Assembly: GCA_039199225.1 (NCBI GenBank)
Contig: JBCCSZ010000107.1
Coordinates: 1 to 22,145 of the forward strand
DNA length: 22,145 bases
From: JBCCSZ01 sp039199225
GTDB lineage: Bacteria; Bacteroidota; Bacteroidia; Chitinophagales; Saprospiraceae
Direction: 5' to 3'
Each line of letters begins with the position of its first letter. The first letter of the stretch is position 1. This document shows positions 7,987 through 13,479 of this stretch, piece after piece. The position numbers were made by a program, and so were the translations under genes. Under the pieces are notes generated by a model. It was given only the letters and a program-made list of their open reading frames with translations. It made no database searches and was not told the origin of the DNA.

Positions 7987-8429
7987 TTCATTTCGTAGGC
8001 CAGCACAAGAACTAAGGTAAAACTATGCGATTCAAGCCTATTGATCTCGAAAATACCCTAATATTAGGATATTTTCAGTTTTCTCAATGGATTTCCAGAC
8101 CCATAAAACGGTGCTTATTTTAGCGATTCTCTAGCTTCAAATGACGGTTTGGCTGGTCATTTGTCTTGAGATGAAATTGCAACGCCTTATCGATTGGAAG
8201 TTTAGACTCAATTATCTGTTGTCCAAAAATAGTAAAACAATTTGCTTGCCGGAAATTTTTAGCCCACAATTCACTTTCCTGGTCTTGTGACCCAAGAGGC
8301 AATTGAGATAATATAAGATTATCGTATGGTGTAGATTCTGTTTATATTCGCACATTCGAAGGATCACCTCTTGGACTTTTGAGGCGATTTATTCAAGTAT
8401 TTATTGAATTAAATTAAAAATATTTATCT
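7987..8429. other. Divergent intergenic region between the SIR2-like operon and the FG-GAP protein
   Basis: 443 bp without a convincing gene. It contains the 28-bp palindrome at 8049-8076, an 8-bp inverted repeat CCAAGAGG (8292-8299) / CCTCTTGG (8367-8374), and a small stem ATTCAA (8391-8396) / TTGAAT (8404-8409) just before the plus-strand start. Promoters for both flanking genes must lie here. A 60-codon minus-strand frame at 8120-8302 has no recognisable features and is not called. Confidence 0.6.
8049..8076. promoter_or_regulatory. 28-bp near-perfect palindrome upstream of the SIR2-like operon
   Basis: The left half GAAAATACCCTAAT (8049-8062) and the right half ATTAGGATATTTTC (8063-8076) are reverse complements at 13 of 14 positions, with no spacer. 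The site ends 62 bp before the SIR2-like start. Neither strand has a T-tract after it, so it looks like an operator for a dimeric regulator rather than a terminator. On the minus strand its downstream edge reads TATTTTCG, a 7/8 match to the -7 consensus, so a bound protein could cover the promoter. Confidence 0.55.
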
Positions 8430-10034
8430 ATGAAAATGAAATTTACTCTTGCCTTTGTATGTGCTTTTTTATCCTTAAATGCTCAAATCGAATTTGAGGA
8501 AGTATTCCACGAGTTCGATTCGCTGGAATTTATCAACGAAATGGTCATTGGCGATATGGATGGCGATGGCCTGGATGATTTTGTGACCTCTTCCTACTTC
8601 GGCAGGCAGCTTTTACTGGCGGTGAACCGGCCGAATGTCGCTCGACCTGAGTTTGTGAAAATCTGGGAGGGCCTGGCGCCCAGGGAGCTTACACTGTATG
8701 ATATTGACCAAGACGATGATATGGACATCATTGGCACACTGCCTTTTGACAATTTGACCCTTTGCTGGAAAAACCTGGGCAATGGCAATTACGACTTGGA
8801 CACATTGTCTCAATTTGATTATACAGCGATTCATTTTGTCGATTTGGATGGCGACCAGGCAGATGAAGTTCTGATAGGCCACGACGATCGATTCAGCCTG
8901 TTCAAGCTGGTTGATGGCCGCATACAATTTGCCAGAACCATTGTCAATGATTTTTTCCTGGGCTCTCCGGAAGCCATCGCTTCCTTTGACTACAATCGGG
9001 ATGGTCGGCTGGACGTGGTTGGTGCTTTTGGCTTGTCGGGTGTGAAGATTTATACCCAAAGTGACAATCTGCGATTTACCGAAGTCAATTTTGATTCCGA
9101 AACGGTCAGGAATGATCGAATTGCTGTGTCAGACATTAATAGGGATTCTATTGGTGACTTATTTGTACACTCTACATTTGATTCAGAAACAACCATTTTA
9201 CAGAGCGATGAGCAGTCCGTGTACCAAGAGGAGGTTTTACCAGAGCCGAATGGGTCGAATGTTTTCTCTTCTTTTGGCGATGTCAACCAGGACGATTTTA
9301 CGGACATCCTATATTACGAAGAGGTCAGTAATTTTGAGGGTACTCTTTCGCTCATCCTGACCGATACAGCAGGTAGGGTCAAACAACAACTGAGCACCGA
9401 GCGCTTCATGCCGGGAGATGGTGGATTTACAGATTTGGATGGGGATGGCGATATGGATATTTGTATCTTTTTCAATGATTTTTTTGAGACTGGTCTAGCC
9501 TACTACATCAATAATTCACCGCTGGATGCCGACAAGGATGGCTTTACGGAAGAAGAAGATTGCGACGATCAAAACCCGAATGTCAACCCCGGACAAATGG
9601 AGATCGTCTACAACGGTTTGGACGACGACTGCGACCCCAATACTCGGGACGATGATCTGGATGAGGATGGTTTTTTGATGGTGGATGATTGCAACGACAT
9701 GGACCCCAACATCAATCCCGATGCAGAGGAAATACCCAATAACGGCATAGACGAAGACTGTGATGGAATGGATTTGGTCACTTCCTTGAATGAAATTGAA
9801 GGGGTGCAGATTTCTATTTTTCCGAATCCGACCAAAAATTGGATAGCGATCAATTTGAGTGAGCCTATGGACGTGGCGGTGAGCTTAAAAGACTTGAATG
9901 GTCGCTTGTTGTACCAGGGCGACAATGTCCATTTGGTGGATGTATCTTCTTTTACTTCTGGGATTTATTTTCTGGAGGTTGTAGCGAAGCGGTCAGGAGC
10001 TAAGATGGTTAAATCCATTAGTAAAGTAGATTGA
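8430..10034 (+). CDS. Secreted FG-GAP/VCBS-repeat protein with MopE-type repeats and T9SS sorting domain
   Basis: A 534-residue secreted protein. Residues 1-19 are a Sec signal peptide ending LNAQ. Residues 35-360 hold several FG-GAP/VCBS-like beta-propeller units with calcium-loop motifs: GDMDGDGLDDF at 41-51, DIDQDDDMDI at 91-100, DYNRDGRLDVVG at 187-198, DVNQDDFTDIL at 284-294, DLDGDGDMDI at 335-344. Residues 366-445 contain two MopE-type metal-binding units (EEDCDDQNPNVNPG; DDCNDMDPNINPDAEE; DEDCDG). The last ~75 residues are a T9SS type A domain (ISIFPNPTKNW, LNGRLLYQG, FTSGIYFLEV). The order is typical of surface or secreted proteins in Saprospira-like bacteria. The likely role is extracellular binding or adhesion; no ligand is visible. 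Two hairpins follow the stop. Confidence 0.9.
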   Translation: MKMKFTLAFVCAFLSLNAQIEFEEVFHEFDSLEFINEMVIGDMDGDGLDDFVTSSYFGRQLLLAVNRPNVARPEFVKIWEGLAPRELTLYDIDQDDDMDIIGTLPFDNLTLCWKNLGNGNYDLDTLSQFDYTAIHFVDLDGDQADEVLIGHDDRFSLFKLVDGRIQFARTIVNDFFLGSPEAIASFDYNRDGRLDVVGAFGLSGVKIYTQSDNLRFTEVNFDSETVRNDRIAVSDINRDSIGDLFVHSTFDSETTILQSDEQSVYQEEVLPEPNGSNVFSSFGDVNQDDFTDILYYEEVSNFEGTLSLILTDTAGRVKQQLSTERFMPGDGGFTDLDGDGDMDICIFFNDFFETGLAYYINNSPLDADKDGFTEEEDCDDQNPNVNPGQMEIVYNGLDDDCDPNTRDDDLDEDGFLMVDDCNDMDPNINPDAEEIPNNGIDEDCDGMDLVTSLNEIEGVQISIFPNPTKNWIAINLSEPMDVAVSLKDLNGRLLYQGDNVHLVDVSSFTSGIYFLEVVAKRSGAKMVKSISKVD

Positions 10035-10052
10035 TGCCTTTGTGAAAGGAGT

Positions 10053-10098
10053 GGGGGTAGCCAGTCAGCTACCCCTAATACCCAAAGCTTGGTATTAG
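10053..10098. terminator. Two adjoining hairpins between convergent genes
   Basis: Stem one is GGGGTAGC (10054-10061) with GCTACCCC (10068-10075) and a 6-nt loop. Stem two is CTAATACC (10075-10082) with GGTATTAG (10091-10098) and an 8-nt loop. They share one base and fill the gap between the plus-strand stop at 10034 and the minus-strand stop at 10102, so a bidirectional terminator is likely. Neither has a strong T-run. Confidence 0.6.
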
Positions 10099-10101
10099 TG
10101 A

Positions 10102-10542
10102 CTAACTGGTGATTTCTGGTAAGTCACGGACTTGTCCTTCTTCCGATGAATCCCGAACAGCTCGATCGATGATTCGTTGGTAGTTGGAACTGCTAGGGCC
10201 GAGTAGCACATTTTTGAGTCTTTCTTTTCTGATGAGATGTGCATAGTCTAACTGCTTTAAATCTGTATACTTATTTTTTCTGATCTCCGAACGGATTCCT
10301 TTTAAGGCAATTCCAAGGTCCTCATTTGTATTGAGTACAATTTGGGAATGGAGTTCTTTTGATTTTGTTATTGAATCCTCAATGAGTAGAAAGTGGGTAA
10401 TGTGTGAAATGATTAGACTATCCCTGGGCTCTTGTAAAAGTTTTGGGCAAAAATCAGTAAAAACTTGTCGAACGACTTTACTTTTCAAAATGGTACCTTG
10501 TAACTGAGAATTGCTGTTGAATTGCGACAAAGAATTTTTCAT
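10102..10542 (-). CDS. Hypothetical protein downstream of the sigma factor
   Basis: A 146-residue protein not recognised as any family. It is mostly helical and mildly basic, with no signal peptide, membrane helix or zinc-binding cluster, so it does not look like a standard anti-sigma factor. Cys32 is its only cysteine. The C-terminal ~30 residues contain a predicted helix (YQRIIDRAVRD) and an acidic tail. The gene starts 83 bp after the sigma-factor stop on the same strand, with an 11-bp hairpin in between. Transcription may continue from the sigma gene at reduced level or start separately. A regulatory partner of the sigma factor is possible from position only. Confidence 0.6.
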   Translation of the reverse strand: MKNSLSQFNSNSQLQGTILKSKVVRQVFTDFCPKLLQEPRDSLIISHITHFLLIEDSITKSKELHSQIVLNTNEDLGIALKGIRSEIRKNKYTDLKQLDYAHLIRKERLKNVLLGPSSSNYQRIIDRAVRDSSEEGQVRDLPEITS

Positions 10543-10582
10543 AATTAATAGTTTTTAAGTTAATGAGAAGCTTAGGAAGTTG

Positions 10583-10612
10583 GAGAAGCCCTTCCTTTCA
10601 AAAGGGCTTCTC
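10583..10612. terminator. Strong hairpin between the sigma factor and the small downstream gene
   Basis: GAGAAGCCCTT (10583-10593) pairs perfectly with AAGGGCTTCTC (10602-10612) around an 8-nt loop. On the minus strand, the direction of both neighbours, no T-run follows, so it may attenuate or process the transcript rather than end it. On the plus strand it is followed by ATTTAATTTTTT, which is terminator-like, but no plus-strand gene is seen upstream. Confidence 0.5.
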
Positions 10613-10625
10613 ATTTAATTTTTTG

Positions 10626-11180
10626 CTAAAACAGATGATTTTCTCTGAGTATAGACAATGTCTTTTTTCTCGCTCTGGAAATTCTCATACCAACCGTACT
10701 CGTGCTCAATTCCAGTATTTCTCCAATTTCTTTGTAGGAATATCCCGAATAAAACATATCCAATACTGTAAATTCATCTACTGTCAACGCCTTTTTCAAT
10801 AACTTCAAACACTCACCCTTATAAATTAAAAAGGGGGCTTCATTCAAAACATTCTCCGACATTTGGGTTCTTGCCGATATTTCTACTGTTACTGTATCGT
10901 GGATCTTCGATCGCTTTCGGGCATTGGATACCGCATTTCTGATCGACCAACACAAATAGTTCTTGGGCTTTCTAATCTTTTGTAGTTCTATCAAAGACTT
11001 CGAGAATAATTTGTCGAATATCTCTAAAACAATATCGTCGGGTCCTTTTCCTTGGATGCTACTTGCTCCATTAAATAATCCAGTGGCGTATGTCATCAAG
11101 CTACTGCCGTGTACATCCAGCCACAACTCTACAAGACGACGAGGGTCGTCCTGTTCCTCATTGGTAGAAGACTTTTTCAT
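10626..11180 (-). CDS. ECF-type RNA polymerase sigma factor (sigma-70 family)
   Basis: A 184-residue sigma factor with regions 2 and 4 only. Region 2 covers about residues 18-92, including the DDIVLEIFDKLF helix (core binding) and KPKNYLCWSIRNAVSNARKR (promoter melting and -10 contact). Region 4 covers about 120-178, with the helix-turn-helix YSYKEIGEILELSTSTVGMRISRARKKT at about 147-174. Length and layout fit the extracytoplasmic-function group. No membrane anti-sigma factor of FecR or zinc-binding type is adjacent; the only co-directional neighbour is a 146-residue unknown. ATG at 11180 starts MKKSSTNEEQ and no upstream in-frame alternative is better. The regulon cannot be told from this window. 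Confidence 0.88.
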   Translation of the reverse strand: MKKSSTNEEQDDPRRLVELWLDVHGSSLMTYATGLFNGASSIQGKGPDDIVLEIFDKLFSKSLIELQKIRKPKNYLCWSIRNAVSNARKRSKIHDTVTVEISARTQMSENVLNEAPFLIYKGECLKLLKKALTVDEFTVLDMFYSGYSYKEIGEILELSTSTVGMRISRARKKTLSILRENHLF

Positions 11181-11190
11181 GTGGTAATAA

Positions 11191-11463
11191 AGGTTTGGCT
11201 CTGTTTAAAAATCGATCATGGGATGTCAATACATCTGTTGTCATTATTAATTCTGTCCGGGTATTGACGCTTGTTGCCGTTGGTTGGTAGCTTTGTTCAC
11301 TAATAAGACAAGTGGGTGGGGCGTCTTATCACAACCTTGGTCGAAAATTTCTCGAAATTGATATGAAATCGTCTGTCTGAAAGGGAAGTTTAAGTAGTTT
11401 TGGCCTCGTATATATACAAAACAGAGACCCTCTGAGAAGGGCCTCTGCCTATAGCCAAACCTT
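11191..11463. repeat. 11-bp perfect inverted repeats enclosing a hairpin-rich segment
   Basis: AAGGTTTGGCT (11191-11201) and AGCCAAACCTT (11453-11463) are perfect reverse complements that bound a 273-bp segment. No target-site duplication flanks them. They could be the ends of a small non-autonomous element, a long-range RNA stem in the sigma-factor leader, or chance. Confidence 0.3.
11418..11447 (-). terminator. Candidate terminator hairpin, minus strand
   Basis: CAGAGACCCT (11422-11431) pairs with AGGGCCTCTG (11438-11447), one mismatch, 6-nt loop. On the minus strand it is followed directly by TTTTG. It lies about 245 bp after the stop of the MutS-like gene, so it could end that transcript or a small RNA. 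It is distant for a simple terminator. Confidence 0.35.
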
Positions 11464-11493
11464 AGAGGATGCAGCGGTAACTGCATACCTAAG
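11461..11493. other. Imperfect stem-loop
   Basis: CTTAG (11461-11465)/CTAAG (11489-11493) encloses ATGCAG (11469-11474)/CTGCAT (11481-11486) with a 6-nt loop. It adjoins one arm of the 11-bp inverted repeat. Function is unknown. Confidence 0.35.
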
Positions 11494-11692
11494 ATAAATG
11501 TGTTTACAGTTTACGTTTCGCCAATAAAGCATTTTTTGTAGCAAATTAGTTCCACCAACAGCTCTTTTTATGCTCTTTTTAAATATTTTGTTCTAAATTT
11601 TAAGGAGATTTAACGATCGGTCTAAAGGTCTATCGGAGATGTGGAAAAGGGGTATTTTCCTTGGAAATTATAAATGGATTTTTTGGTGGGAT

Positions 11693-13306
11693 TTAAATGG
11701 TTTTTTGGCCGGTTTTTTCATCTTCAAATCGAGTCGCCAATGCCTTGGCCTCTGCCACGATGACTTCGGGATAAGACATCAGTGCCAAGATATTGATGGC
11801 ATTGCGTTTTTTCAAAGCTCCTGCCTGTAGTTTGTAGTCAAAAGACAGACTTTCGTCTTCGATGCTTTCCTGAAAGAAATGCATGTCGTATCCGTCTTTG
11901 AGCAATAAGGTCAGTTCAATGTCGTGGGTAGAAACCAGGACGATGTGTTGGCCTTTGTTGAGGAATTCCAAAATGGCCTTTGCCGAGCTGATTCGCTCAA
12001 TCGTGTTGGTGCCTTTGAACAGCTCATCGATGGTAAATAAATACTGGCTTTGCAGGTCTTCCGAGCGTTCAATTAGCTGGCCGACAGAATGGACCTCCTC
12101 CATAAAATAGCTTCGATTTTCCAGTATATTATCACTGATTTTGATGGAGGTTGCGATTTTGAAAAAGGGCGCTGTATAGCTTTTGGCGAAGGAGGTATTC
12201 AATACCTGCGCCGCAATCAGATTGAGGTTCAGTGCTTTGACAAAAGTGGATTTCCCAGACATATTCGAGCCAGTCAGCAAGAGGCTTTTGTGATCCAATC
12301 GCAAGTCATTGGCCACGCATCCTTCGACCAATGGATGATACACTTGTTTTAGGTCGATTCCTTTTTGAGGAGCTGTAAATTTCGGGATGCTGTAATGTGG
12401 CAAGGAACTTCTCAGAGATGCTGTTGCAACAGCTACATCCACCGCGCCGATGAAGTGGTAAAGCAAAGCCATCTTGCTGCGCTCCTGATCTATTTTATGG
12501 ACAACTTTGTGAAACAGTAGAATCTCAGAAACTGTAATGATTTTAATGATTTCAAAGGCATACCAAACAGCCGATGCAATCTCATTACTCTGTAAATTAT
12601 CCGCTTTAAGCAAGATGATATTGGCGGTAAGCTTTTCAACGGTTTTAATGGCCTCCTCAATTTCCTGCTTTTGGGTCTTCCCTTTATTCGAATAGGGAAG
12701 TAGGGCTTTGGATACCTGAGTCAGCTTACTCAATCGGCTAAACACTTGTACAAAATTGCCAATGCGCTTCTTGTTCCAATAGTGTAAAAATAGGCTGGCA
12801 GCAAATAAAAAGACCAATAAAATGCTGATGGGTGGGAAGAAAAAGGCAGCTGTAATGCTCACAAAAACGAGTAGTTGGAGCATTTTTATCAGCCAGATGT
12901 ACTTGATCTTGGGCGGTAAATCACCGTAGATGAGAAAGGGGAAAAAGTAATCGATCGTATCAGAAACCTGGATCAATTCTTTTTGAATTTTTAGGCAGTG
13001 TTCTTTATCTGAGCCGTAGTGTTGAATGTCGTTTTCCAGTTGTGTGAGATAGGCTTTGTCTTGATTGAGCTTCCGCAATTCGGCATACAGATATTGTTGA
13101 CCGATGGCGGAGTTGGTTCGGTCGATGAACTTAAAAAAGGGATGGAAATCCAGATCATCGACGGTTTGCTTTGTCAAAAGGAATGCTTCCCCTTGCTTGG
13201 ATTTGTACTGAAAAAGCTTCTGAATTTGATCAAAATTGAAGTGGTCTTCTTTGACCTTTCCCCAATTATTCCTCAGTTGCTGAACGATCTTTTTCCTGCT
13301 TTTCAT
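11693..13306 (-). CDS. MutS domain V-type ATPase with a membrane hairpin
   Basis: A 537-residue MutS-related protein. The C-terminal ABC-type ATPase domain is complete: Walker A TGSNMSGKSTF at 345-355, the SYFMEEV segment at 399-405 (MutS signature region), Walker B YLFTIDELFKGTN at 422-434 and the switch histidine in VSTHD at 458-462. A helical MutS core or lever-like region precedes it. N-terminal mismatch-recognition domains I and II are absent. Two adjacent hydrophobic stretches at about 138-157 and 158-176 look like a transmembrane hairpin, which classical MutS and MutS2 lack. Bacteroidota commonly encode such short MutS-like proteins with no assigned role; post-replicative mismatch repair is unlikely. 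The gene stands alone on the minus strand with no obvious operon partner. Confidence 0.85.
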   Translation of the reverse strand: MKSRKKIVQQLRNNWGKVKEDHFNFDQIQKLFQYKSKQGEAFLLTKQTVDDLDFHPFFKFIDRTNSAIGQQYLYAELRKLNQDKAYLTQLENDIQHYGSDKEHCLKIQKELIQVSDTIDYFFPFLIYGDLPPKIKYIWLIKMLQLLVFVSITAAFFFPPISILLVFLFAASLFLHYWNKKRIGNFVQVFSRLSKLTQVSKALLPYSNKGKTQKQEIEEAIKTVEKLTANIILLKADNLQSNEIASAVWYAFEIIKIITVSEILLFHKVVHKIDQERSKMALLYHFIGAVDVAVATASLRSSLPHYSIPKFTAPQKGIDLKQVYHPLVEGCVANDLRLDHKSLLLTGSNMSGKSTFVKALNLNLIAAQVLNTSFAKSYTAPFFKIATSIKISDNILENRSYFMEEVHSVGQLIERSEDLQSQYLFTIDELFKGTNTIERISSAKAILEFLNKGQHIVLVSTHDIELTLLLKDGYDMHFFQESIEDESLSFDYKLQAGALKKRNAINILALMSYPEVIVAEAKALATRFEDEKTGQKTI

Positions 13307-13436
13307 AGCGTCTATATGGCGTGGTTATGAACTAGCTCAATATACCAAAAGGGTGGAAAAGTCCAATTCTGTTCTATGAAATGCTGCTGTCAATAGACGG
13401 ATTGATGGATAGTCCAGCGATGGGCCACAGCCTGAA

Positions 13437-13465
13437 ACCGGCCTGCAACAAATGTGCAGACCGGT
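13437..13465 (-). terminator. Candidate terminator of the 920-residue T9SS protein gene
   Basis: ACCGGCCTGCA (13437-13447) pairs with TGCAGACCGGT (13455-13465) with one mismatch and a 7-nt loop. It starts 14 bp after the minus-strand stop at 13480. Only a short TTTC follows, so the terminator is weak by sequence. Confidence 0.5.
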
Positions 13466-13479
13466 GTTCGATTCGTAAA

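Larger units (their letters stand above)
11181..11692. other. Gene-free region with several stem-loops between the MutS-like and sigma genes
   Basis: 512 bp without a supported gene. It contains the 11-bp inverted repeat at 11191-11201/11453-11463, a 7-bp stem ATAAGAC (11303-11309)/GTCTTAT (11323-11329), the hairpins at 11422-11447 and 11461-11493, and a 10-bp tandem repeat GCTCTTTTTA (11561-11570 and 11572-11581). The sigma-factor promoter should lie in the left part. A 79-codon minus-strand frame at 11247-11486 spans these hairpins and has no protein-like features. Confidence 0.5.

Noticed and set aside
8120..8302. 60-codon minus-strand frame in the SIR2/FG-GAP intergenic region
   Set aside because: No recognisable motif, no ribosome binding site or promoter, and composition like non-coding AT-rich DNA; not strong enough to call a gene or remnant.
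11247..11486. 79-codon minus-strand frame upstream of the sigma factor
   Set aside because: It runs straight through several hairpins, is rich in Gln/Arg/Pro without family features, and is best explained as chance.
11561..11581. Tandem GCTCTTTTTA repeat as a possible CRISPR or mobile element end
   Set aside because: Only two 10-bp copies with a 1-bp gap in low-complexity T-rich DNA; no spacers or transposase nearby.
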